Notes: generated from the letters alone by a model not told the origin. A stretch of DNA of 64,000 nucleotides from Agapetus fuscipes (GCA_951799405.1 OX637352.1:11790820-11854819); one strand, 5' to 3'; shown: positions 11,341 to 21,524, numbered from the stretch's first letter. A program made the numbers and translations.

Positions 11341-11572
11341 TAATCTAAGTTGCGAAGATATTATTAAGTGCATGCCCACAGACAGACACGTGTAAGTTCG
11401 CGCTTACAAATGCTGCATGTGTACTTGCATATTAAAACCCAAACCTCAAATGAACATAAGCCCTGCAACTTTTGCCGACCTTTCTTGAAACAGGGGTGAC
11501 ATTGGCAAAGTGAACCATTTTTTACCAGTATGGGTGGTCAACCCCATACCAACCTACAAGTCAAGGAATTAA
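11337..11572 (-). repeat. Rep-C
   Basis: Abuts the LINE-1 3' fragment; ends CATACCAACCTACAAGTC. Confidence 0.9.
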
Positions 11573-12014
11573 ACAATCGAACTGGATTTTGGAGAATAAG
11601 GGGGTGCTTCATACGAAAATGGCACCCAACAAGCAAAATATCAGCTTAAAATGTTGAACATGCAGAATTGGCTGTCTGCCATTAGTCGGCTAGAAATTCC
11701 GTCTGCTGGCATTGCAGCGATATCTGCGTGAGTTATGGGCTGGTCTATTGGCGCGGCACTCCGCATCAGACTGTGTGTGGAGACACAGTCACATTATCAT
11801 TGCCCATTAGAGGGATCGACTGTAACAACTTGTCCTCTTAGTGCTTGCTTGTCTTATGTCCATCACAGATAATTTCACTTGAGCGATGTCTGTATGTGTA
11901 CTGGACCAATGTGTCTTATGAAAACTGGAAATTGAATAAAAAAAATATTCAAAGCAACTCTCAGATTATCGTGTTTATCGTTTTTTTTTTCTTAGCTCAG
12001 ATTTTGTAGTTTTA

Positions 12015-12235
12015 TGTTTTTTAAGAAATCCTGTGCGGGAGACTCAGTAGATTTCAGAGACTCTAGGGGTCTATGACACTTGTTGTAGTACTGCAGAGGT
12101 GTTAACGAGCTTGGTCGTCGCAATCAAAGCGCCAATACTCAAGCAAGACCCAGTTGCTGTGAGGCGGATGGGCCTTTTAGTGACCTTTGGTAAATATTTA
12201 TGAATTTTTCAACCCAGCGAACAATGTGCTTCTTA
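12015..12235 (-). mobile_element. SINE-A variant with alternative 3' end
   Basis: The 3' part differs from the common form: CCTGTGCGGGAGACTC ... GACACTTGTTGTAGT replaces the AATAAATCA tail. The same variant is at 17.7 and 63.7 kb. Confidence 0.75.
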
Positions 12236-12424
12236 AGACAATTTCATTTAAAGGTCATCTTTGAATCAAATGGTGGATAAGCCAAACAAGCACTGGGGGG
12301 ACGAACTATCAGATAAGGCAATTGCTTAGTCATCTATTGGTTAAATTTCTTTAAGGTGGACTTTTCGTTCCGTTCCACAGAGGCAAGATAAGAGCATTCC
12401 CCAAAATTGGTTCCACGATAAAGT

Positions 12425-12565
12425 GGTCAAAGATAACTCCTCCAAAGACTGCTTGGCCATGGACAAATCAGTCGCACGACAGTTCGTCCAGTTGACTTTT
12501 CGGTCACATACAATATAGGTCCCCAGACAGCTGTTTGTGGACCTATATTGAATGTGACCACACTT
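12425..12565. repeat. Family D block with terminal hairpin
   Basis: ATGGACAAATCAGTCGCACG-type units, then an inverted repeat: GGTCACATACAATATAGGTCC (first 20 bases) at about 12512 pairs with GGACCTATATTGAATGTGAC at about 12539. Confidence 0.75.
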
Positions 12566-12587
12566 AGATATTTTTTTGTCTTTTCCG

Positions 12588-12910
12588 GTCGATAGCTCAA
12601 TAAGTAGAGTGCTTGCATTCTATGATGAGAGCCCGGGTTCGAATCCCACCGAGGGTGTCTGCAATGATTTCCCGTTTCAGTGTTTATTTCAAATCTAAAA
12701 TAAAATAGGTACCCGCAAGGTTACTTAGCCTTCACATGAAATGAGTATCAGCCCCCTCGGTAGCTGGGAAACTCCCACTTCAACTGACGTGGTTGGCGTA
12801 AGGCCGGCCCCCTTACCTGTAAATCAAAAATAAATAGGTTCCACTCGCCACATGCGATCCGTTCGGGAAAAACGCGGCAAGAAGTTACACTTAATGTGTA
12901 GCGTAGTGGC
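12588..12910 (+). mobile_element. SINE-B, full length
   Basis: CCGGTCGATAGCTCAATAAG, GGTTCGAATCCCACC B box, body, and TGTGTAGCGTAGTGGCGTT tail. Confidence 0.9.
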
Positions 12911-13008
12911 GTTGATCCCGCCTATTTGACGAGCATTTTTTTGTCAGAAATCTTCCTGAAGTACTTTAGTAGTTTTCTTGATTTAGCATAGTCCGTACGT
13001 ACCCTTAT

Positions 13009-13258
13009 AGGTTGGTATGCGGCTGTCCACCCATGCTGTAGAAAATGGTTCACTTTGCCAATGTCACCTCTGTTTCAGGGAAGGTCGGCAGAAGTTGCAG
13101 GGTGTATGCCCATTTTAGATTTGTTTTTTTTTTATGTTGTAGGTTCACGTGCGGCATGCGCAAGCGCGAACTTGTACGTGTCTGCTTGTGAGAATGCATG
13201 TAATGTGAATCCCCAATGTTACATACCTTTGCAACTTAGATAAGATTAGATTAGACAA
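13009..13258 (+). repeat. Rep-C, full
   Basis: TTATAGGTTGGTATGCGGCT to TTAGATAAGATTAGATTAG. Confidence 0.92.
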
Positions 13259-13282
13259 GCTCCGTTATTGTTGGAACAAAAC

Positions 13283-13690
13283 GTCGGTGTTATGGTCAAG
13301 GGGGCCAAGTGGGCGTTCTAGCGTGTTTGGAATGGAATAACGTTGGTTCGATCCCCGCTTGGGTCATTTGACCATAACTTTGACCCTGGTTCAACAGATG
13401 TTATTGGGTCTCTCTCTCTCTCTTAATCTAAGCTGCAAAGATATGTATCATTTGAGATTCTTATTAAATGCATTACCACAAGCAGACATGCATGATTTCG
13501 CGCTTACACATGCCGCATGTGGACCTACAATATAAGTAATAATTCATTAATAATTAATTAATTAATAATTCATTTATAATTAATTAATTAATTGATAATT
13601 CATTAAAAATAAACAATAATGAATTTTTAATTGATGATATTAATACCTGTTTCTGGCCGGGCAGAATAGGTTGGTGAATTGCAAAACTCT
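13283..13690 (+). mobile_element. SINE-E, split by Rep-C
   Basis: GGTGTTATGGTCAAGGGGGC, GGTTCGATCCCCGCTTGGG (B box), then an AT-rich body ending ACCTGTTTCTGGCCGGGCAG. Rep-C occupies 13427-13534. Confidence 0.65.
13427..13534 (-). repeat. Rep-C, 5'-truncated, within SINE-E
   Basis: AATCTAAGCTGCAAAGATAT to GTGGACCTACAATATAAG; preceded by a short TC repeat. Confidence 0.82.
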
Positions 13691-13734
13691 TAACAAATCT
13701 ATTTAAAAAAAAAACGGCATGCTGAATCCGTGCT

Positions 13735-13810
13735 TTTGTGCCGACCCCACACCGTCCCTATTAATTCACAGTCCACGCTTCACTTCCATACATCTTTTCG
13801 ATGCAGAATC
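13735..13810 (-). pseudogene. Short LINE RT fragment
   Basis: Minus strand encodes MYGSEAWTVN, the LINE-1/LINE-2 motif, then stops. Confidence 0.55.
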
Positions 13811-14089
13811 ATAGGCGATACTCAATAGTTGTTGGTCCTCTCTCGATACTGAACTATGCATGTAAATATACCAGCGGGTATTGCAGCTGACCCCAAGGTT
13901 ACATCCAATTGCCGGAAGACAATCGTTACTAAAAACTGAGCCATCGCAACTATGTGACAGGCGATGTATACAGGCGAGTGATGCAACTAGAATGTTCTCT
14001 GTATCAGAGAGCACTGCGTGCCTGATTCAATATGTTCTTATTTTACTCGACATCTATCTCGTCAACCGTTGATTGTAGAGCAAACAGGC

Positions 14090-14745
14090 CCTTACTTTCG
14101 TTGGCCGGTCCGTAGTCTAGTGGTAACGCTTCGGATTCGTAAATGGAAGGCCGTGCGCTCGTATCTCGGCGATCAATATGTATTTTACTGGACGTCCATC
14201 TTGTCAACCGTTGATTGTAGAGCAAACAGGCCCTTACTTTCGTTGGCCGGTCCGTAGTCTAGTGGTAATGCTTCAGATTCGTAAATGGAAGGCCATGCGC
14301 TCGTATCTCGGCGATCAATATGTATTTTACTGGACGTCCATCTCGTCAACCGTTGAACAGGCCCTTACTTTCGTTGGCCGGTCCGTAGTCTAGTGGTAAC
14401 ACTGGTAACGCTTCGGATTCGTTAATGGAAGGCCATGCGCTCGTATCTCGGCGATCAATATGTATTTTACTGGACGTCCATCTCGTCAACCGTTGAACAG
14501 GCCCTTACTTTCGTTGGCCGGTCCGTAGTCTAGTGGTAACACTGGTAACGCTTCGGACTCGTAAATGGAAGGCCATGGGTTCGTATCTCGGCGATCAATA
14601 TCTATGCTTTTTACTGGACGTCCATCTCGTCAACCGTTGATTGTAGAGCAAAAAGGCCCTTAACTTCGTTGGCCGTTCCGTAGTCTAGTGGTGTCGCTCC
14701 GGACTCGTAAATGGAAGGCCATGGGTTCGTATCTCGGCGGAGCAC
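14090..14745 (+). repeat. Tandem array of SINE-A tRNA-like heads
   Basis: Five heads (starting near 14104, 14247, 14377, 14517 and 14668) are separated by a shared spacer with TTTTACTGGACGTCCATC and TGTAGAGCAAACAGGCCC. Each head keeps A-box-like GTCTAGTGG and a degenerate B-box region. The third and fourth carry an extra ACACTGGTA. Only the last continues into a SINE body. Confidence 0.85.
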
Positions 14746-15152
14746 AAAAATATACCATCTACGAGTATTTTCAAATATGCTCTTAGCTGGGTTGAAAAAT
14801 TCATGTACCTACCTTTACCAAAGACCGGTCACCAAAGGTCCATTCAGCCATACAGCAACTCGCTCCCCCAGTTCTTGTTTACCGTATACGCCAATCTTAT
14901 CAAATATGACTTTTTCATGCAATTGTCTTATGAATCAAATTCTACACAATCTGAGCTAAAAAAACCGTAAAACTCGATAATATGAGAGTTCTTTTAAATA
15001 TTTTTTAAATTAATTTCTTGTTTTTATAAGACACATTGGTCCAGTACACATGCAAACATTGCTCATGTAAAATTTTCTCAATGGCGTATACGGTAAACAC
15101 GAACTAAGGCAGCGAACTGTGTCCTGCTTGAGAATTGGCGCTTTGTAGCGAC
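14668..15152 (+). mobile_element. SINE-A split by a fold-back element
   Basis: Head and body 14668-14862 and a remnant 15116-15152 (CTGCTTGAGAATTGGCGC) flank the insertion at 14863-15115. Confidence 0.78.
14863..15115. mobile_element. Fold-back MITE, family G
   Basis: Inverted ends CCCAGTTCTTGTTTACCGTA and TACGGTAAACACGAACT. A second copy lies at 38577-38822 in the opposite orientation; decayed pieces are at 11850-12010 and 49530-49610. Confidence 0.8.
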
Positions 15153-15181
15153 GACACCGCCTGTGATGGCAGGTGTCTATT

Positions 15182-15400
15182 GAAAACCCAAAATATATAC
15201 CGGTTTACTCAGCCTTCACAAGAAATGAGAACCAGCCCCCCCTCGGGAGCTGGGAGACCCCCACTTCAACTGAAGTGGTTGCTGTGAGGCCGGCCCCCTT
15301 ATCCGTAAAAATAAATATGTCCCGAATCGCCACATGTGCCGCCTTCTGGTATAACGCAGGCAAGAAGTTACACTGTATGTGTAGCTTAGTTACGTTTGCG
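15182..15400 (+). mobile_element. SINE-B without head
   Basis: AAAACCCAAAATATATACCG to TGTGTAGCTTAGTTACGTTT. Confidence 0.82.
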
Positions 15401-15739
15401 ATTGTCATAATAATACATTGTTTGCTGTGTTATTACAGGAGATAGAAAGCACCGTATTTCCGTAGAGCTTATTTTGAGAGTAGGGGAAAATCCAGTCATG
15501 CGATGTGTGGTTGAACACTCTGTAAGCTGGAAAAGCACATGTGAGTTGAGTCAGCGTCTGGTCCGTATTATTATAGCACAGGCATAAGGAATACGTGAGC
15601 TATTTATAATATGTTCATCAGCTGTTAGCTAATGTACACCTAGAGTCCATTATATTGAGGTATTATATAAGTGGAGCCGAAACTAGCTTACGGCATTGAA
15701 GCACAACGTGGGACAAAGCTGTCAGCCGGATCTGTCAAA

Positions 15740-15936
15740 AATGCATTCCTACAAGCAGACACGTATAAGTTCGCGCTTAAACATGCCGCATCGGGACTTA
15801 CAATATAAAAACACAATCTCAAATGAGCACAAGCCATGCAACTCTTGCCGATCTTCCCTGAAGCAGTGGTGCCATTGGCAAAGTTAACCATTTTTTATAG
15901 TAGGGTGGTCAGCCTCATACCAACCTATAAGTCATG
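15740..15936 (-). repeat. Rep-C
   Basis: AATGCATTCCTACAAGCAGA to CATACCAACCTATAAGTC. Confidence 0.88.
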
Positions 15937-16079
15937 AAAAACTTATGAACTACAGGATTTTCACACTTATTTAGTGTTTTTTCTAGTAAAAGATAGGAAA
16001 AAAGTGTGCATTTATCTGAGAAACCCATGTTAGTTAGTATGCCATTTGTTCAATTTTATCTTGAAGGTATCGACATACC

Positions 16080-16415
16080 TGAAGCGCTATTCCGCTAAAT
16101 GCCTTACGATCTTAAGGCGAAGAGATAGCGATTCGCGTCCAAAAATTAGGTGTACTGTGATTTTTTTTATCTATGGAGTTCTTTCGCAAGCGCTAGCGCT
16201 CCCGACTTGCATGGATGTCCAAAGTGTAAAGAATTTAGCAGGTTAGCGCTTCTGTTCTGCTAAATTCCTTGCACTTTGGATATAAACCAAGTCGAAGCTT
16301 GTTAGCGCTTGCGAAAGAACTCCTTAGATAAAAAAAAATCACAGTAGACTACATCTTATTTTTGGACACGAATCACCAGCTCGTTGCCGGTCGTAAGGAA
16401 TTTAGCAGAATAGCG
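16080..16415. mobile_element. Large imperfect fold-back element
   Basis: Outer arms: GAAGCGCTATTCCGCTAAAT against ATTTAGCAGAATAGCGCTTC. Inner arms: GGAGTTCTTTCGCAAGCGCT against AGCGCTTGCGAAAGAACTCC. Confidence 0.82.
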
Positions 16416-16770
16416 CTTCAGGGCTGCTGTTTGCCTTTCTCTAGCAACCCGACTGTGTGATCCACACACGCCACACTGTTGATCATGTGCGGACCCCATT
16501 TCCCTCCTGCTTTTCTGTTCCGACTCCATTTCCAAATTGAAATAATAAATACTATGGTACATTATCGATCTCTCGGGACGTACCGATGTCATAATAATAC
16601 TCAGACGTCGCTCCATCTCGCTCTCGCTTGCAGCGCCGTGTACGCGGTTAGAGAGGGACGGCTTGCGTGTCTGGAGACCGCCGCCAGACATCACGTGCTT
16701 TGTTACATAACACTGCCGCAGACAATACCTATAATCTGTAATCTAAGTTGCAAACGTGTAGGTACGTATC

Positions 16771-17039
16771 ATCATTTAAGATGCGCACCGAAATTGCGAA
16801 TGAATGGAATATCCAGGGTCATAATAAAAAAAAGAGCCTGTATGAAGAAGGTTATGACTCTGGAGGAAATGAAAGAAGTGTGCAAGGACAGAAAGAAATG
16901 GCGGTTGATCTGTAATCTTGGCGGCTAGGGTTTTTTAAATTAGAATTTTGTTAACTGTTTTAGTTTTTGATGTCCATTCACTCCATATACATATTATTAT
17001 TTGATGATTTTAAAAATGTAATGTGTTGTGTATGTTGAC
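16771..17039 (+). pseudogene. LINE-2 3' coding end and UTR, joined to Rep-C
   Basis: Reads ...IANEWNIQ, a broken segment, then CMKKVMTLEEMKEVCKDRKKW and a stop at GGCGGCTAG (about 16927). About 115 bp of UTR lead straight into a full Rep-C at 17040. Confidence 0.85.
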
Positions 17040-17288
17040 TTATAGGTTGGTATGCGGTTGGCCACCCATGCTGTAGAAAATGGTTCACTTTGCCAAAGTC
17101 GCCCCTGTTTCAGGAAAGGTCGGCAGGAGTTGCAGGGTGTAAGCTCATTTGAAATTCGGGTTTTTATATTGTAGGTCCACATGCGGCATGCTTAAGCGCG
17201 AACTTAAACGTGTCTGCTTGTGAAAATGCATGTAATGTGAATCTTTGATGTTACGTATTATATTTGCAACTTAGATTAGATTAGAAAC
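17040..17288 (+). repeat. Rep-C as 3' end of a LINE-2 copy
   Basis: Continues without break from the LINE-2 UTR; ends TTAGATTAGATTAG. Confidence 0.92.
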
Positions 17289-17334
17289 CTGTAGGTATCA
17301 TCATATTTTGTAGTGCACGCTATGTATCGACGTT

Positions 17335-18075
17335 TAGAAGGAATAAATTATAAGCGACGTTTTGGTCAAAAATGAGTTATGAATGCTATCGTACTTACTT
17401 CAAACTTTCCGCTCTTTCTAATGCGCTCACTCCCATGGTTCTACGACGACTTTTTGTTGGTGTTTATGCCCAAGCAAACAACTGCATTTTCCAAGTATGT
17501 TTTTGGTGTAACCGACAAGATTTTGGCCTTGTTTGTCCCAAAGGCGCTTGTGACATAAAAAAATATCGTAAAACATCGTAAAACCACATTAATAGGAATG
17601 CCAATAAATGCATTTTTTTTTTAATTAAGCTGTTTTGATTTTAACGATATGATAAAGAATAAAAAAGCTGTGTCCATATTTATGCAATCTTGGACCTGTC
17701 CGTAGTCCGTAGTGGCAACACTTCGGACTCGTAAATGGAGGGTTGTGGATTCAGATCCCGGCGAAGCACTAAAATATACCATTTATATTTCGAATGTGCT
17801 CTTCGCTGGGTTGAATAATTCATGAACATTTACCAATGACCGGTCACCAAAGGTCCATCCAGCCTTACAGCAACTGGGTCTTGCTTGAGTATTGGCGCTT
17901 TGTAGCGACGACCAAGCTCGTACACCTCTGCGGCACTACAACAAGTGTCATAGACCCCTAGAGTCTTTAGAATCTAGGGAGTCTCCCGCACAAGATTTCT
18001 TAAAAAAAAAAAAAAATCTCAAACTTTAAACTGCTCTCCTGAATAATTTAGTCTTTGTCCATCGATATGTACGGA
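17335..18075 (+). repeat. Interspersed repeat, family F, split by SINE-A
   Basis: TTTTGGTCAAAAATGAGTTA to CTGTGTCCATATTTATGC, then CTCAAACTTTAAACTGCTCT after the SINE. Also at 40262-40625. A 69-codon open stretch at 17372 is part of it and is not conserved in the other copy. Confidence 0.8.
17693..18016 (+). mobile_element. SINE-A variant (alternative 3' end), inserted in family F
   Basis: GTCCGTAGTCCGTAGTGG to GTCTCCCGCACAAGATTTCT plus an A run. Family F sequence resumes at 18017. Confidence 0.82.
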
Positions 18076-18174
18076 TGGTCAATTTTATTAAGTCACATTC
18101 CGAATTGTTCGGTTCCTTTTAATTATGAATACATATCAATCACAGTTTCATCAAGACTATTTTCTTATTTCATG

Positions 18175-18206
18175 CTGAAGAAGCCCATTGTAGACATGGG
18201 CGAAAC
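18175..18206 (+). ncRNA. Hammerhead-ribozyme-like core (partial)
   Basis: CTGAAGA, a GCCCAT/ATGGGC stem, then GAAAC: the conserved core and stem II of hammerhead ribozymes. I cannot draw a convincing stem III or cleavage site, so it may be a remnant from a retroelement end. Confidence 0.3.
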
Positions 18207-18279
18207 GTCCAGAAGCTCCAGCTCACACAGATCACGGAAACAGATCCCGGGAATAAACTCGCCAGCATTATGAATACAT

Positions 18280-18410
18280 GGTTGGTATGAGGCTGATCCC
18301 CTGTGCTGTAAAAACTTGGTTCACTTTGCTAGTGCAAACTGGTTAAAGGTAAAGGCGGCACGAGTTGCTAGGCTAATGTTCATGTGAGGTTTTGATTATT
18401 TTCTATGTAC
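18280..18410 (+). repeat. Rep-C, diverged
   Basis: GGTTGGTATGAGGCTGATCC to CATGTGAGGTTTTGATT; central block altered. Confidence 0.75.
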
Positions 18411-18659
18411 CTAGCAACCCGGCCGTGTGATGTCACAATTTCGATTCATGTGCGGACCTCATTGAAGGAATGCCAACATTACCAACCATTTGTCTCACAA
18501 TTAGAAAAAGAGGGTGGGTCTAGCGGCCAAAATGTAGGTACGTCACAAAAGACGTGTCTCATAACTCACATAGTAACAGGTTTTTTTTTTCATTTTCACC
18601 TTCACAAAGAAAAAACAAAGAGCATTTTCTAATCTATTATTTTTGTCCAACTTGTATTC

Positions 18660-18775
18660 TGAACGTATCCACGACAAATCGGTCGCAGGCAAACCGTCCA
18701 CAGACAGCTCGGCCATGGACAAATCGGTCACATGACAGTTCGTCCACGAGACTATTCGGTCACATTCAATATAGG
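18660..18775. repeat. Family D block
   Basis: ACGACAAATCGGTCGCAGGC and similar units, ending GGTCACATTCAATATAGG like the 12.5-kb block. Confidence 0.75.
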
Positions 18776-18999
18776 AAAATGGACAGTTCCGTCACAGACT
18801 ATGTCAACACATTAAAGGTAAAATTGAATAAGTGACGTATTTGTGACTAATTTGGGTTACTCAGATAATTTTTTTTTTAAATATTTTCTACGAAAGAAAG
18901 CATTGAGGAAGTGTGAAAATCCTGTAGTATATGAGTTCTTCATGAGCACTTCCTTATAATTAGTCCACTTACAATGAGAAGTTACACCCAATAAAATAC

Positions 19000-19515
19000 T
19001 GTTATGTAAATATAAATATTGAAATAAGTATGGGTAGTTATAGTGTTATGTAAATATAAATATTGAAATAAGTATGGGTAGTTATAGTTATAAGAGTCCT
19101 CATAGGTATAGGTAGGTAGGATCGATAATTGTGTATAAGTGTAGAATTCTCTAGGCTAAGTAGGTATTTGTTATAATTATAGGAATACTGTATTGCATTG
19201 GTAGGTAGGATTTTGGTTGTGTCTAGGTAGTACGTGAAACATCGAGAAGTAATAATTACTCTGGAACCGTCTGGCGACTTTAGTTCTAGATCATACTGCT
19301 CTACAGAGTATAAAGGTGCGAATGGCCTGCAGAGCGGGGCAGTATCATAGAGACTTACAAACACATCGAAGTCATCTGATCAGTGAACCAAAACCAAGTG
19401 GAATAATCGAGAAAGTAGTGTGAAAATAAATTTTGTAACAGTGTAAAATAAATAACTATTGAAGAAGACCTGTGTATTTTTAATTTGAAGACAATTGAAC
19501 CCTAATTTCGTAACA
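19000..19515 (+). repeat. 5' LTR of the 19-26 kb retrotransposon
   Basis: Starts TGTTATG and ends CGTAACA. The first 88 bp are two tandem copies of a 44-bp unit, a duplication also present in the 3' LTR. GAGTATAAAGG near 19310 is a candidate TATA box. AATAAA near the 3' end (about 19449) is a candidate poly(A) signal. Confidence 0.96.
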
Positions 19516-20198
19516 ATTGGCGTCAGGTGCGGAATTGTCAAGAAAAATTAAGATCTTCTGTCTAAAAATAAATAAAATAAATTAAATAGTGTTAAAATGA
19601 ACTTTATTCAAATTGAACTTTGTGTGAACTGACTTTTGTGAAAACAAGTGTTTAAATAAATTTTTGTTAAAAGAAAAGACGCAAAAGCAAGTTGTTTATA
19701 AATTCTGGAACATCATATGGAACATAATTCTGGACATAATTCTGGACATAACATAATGACTATTTTACCGCATTGAGAAAGTCATCAAATTGGACCATAG
19801 TTTTTTTATTATTGTGTGTGATTAAAAAAATAAAATAAATAAATAAAAATCTTGAAAAATATTACAAAAGAACGTTCCAGATTCATCGAGAAAAAGTTTT
19901 TGAATAACTATCCTTTGTTTACAAGTGTGTGAATGTACATTAAATACCTACCTGTGTGTTTGAAAGACTTGAGACGAAATAAATAATTATGTACTATCAG
20001 ACATTATTATGTTAAAAATATTGGTGAATTAAAAATAAATATTAAAAGACAGTACCTACTTACCTACCAATCAGTGTAATCAGACAAATTATTATTTTTG
20101 CTAAAGTACGCATTCAAAACAGCTATATATATAAAACTCAAAACTGGTATTAAATAAATTTGAAAATATTTTTGTTTTGACGTAAATTTTGAAAAAAA
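19516..20198 (+). promoter_or_regulatory. Primer binding site and AT-rich untranslated leader
   Basis: TTGGCGTCAGGTGCGG follows the LTR by one or two bases, where a tRNA primer site is expected; I cannot assign the tRNA. The remaining 660 bp are AT-rich, without a long ORF, and probably carry packaging signals. Confidence 0.7.
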
Positions 20199-21524
20199 AT
20201 GGCAACCAAAGTGAACGTCAAGGACCTCAAAGTCACAGAGCTTAAAAATGAGCTTCTGGAGAGGGACCTGGAGACCTCAGGAGGGAAGGCGGCCTTACAG
20301 GCACGCCTCATAGAGGCCTTGGAACAGACAGGCGAAGACCCGGCATATTTTGTCATGGCGTCTGGGGGGGACCGCGCCTTGGACGAGCTAAATATCAGCA
20401 TCAACAGTAACCTGACAGGACTGAAGACTGAGATGGCTGACAATTCCAAGACCCTGAGGGAAGACCTGAAGGCGGACCTGACCGGGCTGGAGGAGAAGAT
20501 GACCACCAACCTGAAGGAAGTGGTGACCGACCTGAAAGTGGAGATGGCTGAAAACGCCAAGGCCCTGCAGGAAGACCTCGCCAACATGAAAGAGAAGATG
20601 AACGAGAATCTCACAACCCTGAAGGGAGAAATGGAGGAGAAGATGACAGCCCTGAAGGGGGAAATGGAGACTCGGATGTCAAATCTGGAGGTACATCTGC
20701 GTGCCGAGCTGGCCGACAAGGGCCAGATGGAGTCCACCAGAATATCCCCCAAAGGCCTTCACGACGAGACCGACCAGGGATGCTCAACTCCAACCAGGGT
20801 CACTAGAGGGGATGATGACCCTTCGCTGGCGAAGCACAACCTCCCGACCTTCGACGGGAAGACGTCGTGGGAGGAGTATTTGACCCTCTTTGAAACGGCT
20901 GCCATGATGGGAGCCTGGAGCCAGCAGAAGAAGGCTTCGGTTCTCAGCCTGTCGCTCCGAGGAGACGCTCTCAGGGTTCTGCAGGCCATACCCCTGGACA
21001 ACCGTGGTGACTTTGGGCAGCTGAAGCAGCGCTTGGATATGCGCTATGGCCACAAGTGCCTGGAGCAGCTGTACAAGTCGCAGCTGAACACAAGGGTGCA
21101 GAAGCCCAACGAGAGCCTCCAGGAGTTTGAAATGGACATCGCCCGCCTGGTACGAGACGCTTACCCGACAGCCTCCGACGACATCTGTGAGAGCTTGGCA
21201 GTGGACAAGTTCCTAAATGGATTGCGGGAATGGGAGACGCAACAAGCCGTAAAACTGGCCCATCCCAAGGCTTTGAACGAGGCGCTCAGCCAAGCTCTCG
21301 AGTTTGAGGCTGTCAAACAGTCCATCAGGGGCCACGCCAGGGTTCGTGCAGTCGAGGCAGAGGAGGTCAAGCTACCTACAACCGAGGAGCTAATTGAAAA
21401 AGTGCTGGAACGTCTGAGACCTCGAAGACGAGACCCACGCTGCTGGAACTGCGGACAGCTGGGCCACCTTAGCACCAAGTGTCCCAAGCCTCAGAAACCC
21501 AGAAAACAGGCTGCGGAAAACTAG
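20199..21524 (+). CDS. Gag with N-terminal SAP motif, long coiled coil and CCHC zinc knuckle
   Basis: 441 residues. Residues 9-43 (LKVTELKNELLERDLETSG then GKAALQARL) fit the SAP DNA-binding motif: two amphipathic helices around a conserved Gly. Residues about 66-180 are a charged heptad-like coiled coil with repeated EKM, LKGEME and DLK units. Residues about 205-390 resemble a retrotransposon capsid core (FDGKTSWEEYLTLFE, then LQEFEMDIARLV). The C-terminus has a CX2CX4HX4C knuckle at 415-428 (CWNCGQLGHLSTKC) for RNA packaging. Pol overlaps the last 45 nt in the -1 frame. A SAP motif is not a usual part of gypsy Gag; it could direct chromatin or DNA contact. Confidence 0.93.
   Translation: MATKVNVKDLKVTELKNELLERDLETSGGKAALQARLIEALEQTGEDPAYFVMASGGDRALDELNISINSNLTGLKTEMADNSKTLREDLKADLTGLEEKMTTNLKEVVTDLKVEMAENAKALQEDLANMKEKMNENLTTLKGEMEEKMTALKGEMETRMSNLEVHLRAELADKGQMESTRISPKGLHDETDQGCSTPTRVTRGDDDPSLAKHNLPTFDGKTSWEEYLTLFETAAMMGAWSQQKKASVLSLSLRGDALRVLQAIPLDNRGDFGQLKQRLDMRYGHKCLEQLYKSQLNTRVQKPNESLQEFEMDIARLVRDAYPTASDDICESLAVDKFLNGLREWETQQAVKLAHPKALNEALSQALEFEAVKQSIRGHARVRAVEAEEVKLPTTEELIEKVLERLRPRRRDPRCWNCGQLGHLSTKCPKPQKPRKQAAEN

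Noticed and set aside
13543..13625. Repeated TAATTAATTAAT block as a CRISPR-like array
   Set aside because: Simple AT-rich slippage inside SINE-E; no regular spacers, and this is a eukaryotic genome.
19038..19364. 108-codon minus-strand ORF, repeated at 25780-26106
   Set aside because: It lies inside the LTR on the antisense strand and is present twice because LTRs are direct repeats.
20150..20752. 200-codon minus-strand ORF opposite gag
   Set aside because: Shadow of the gag coiled-coil codons; Ser/Phe-rich antisense with no recognisable domain.
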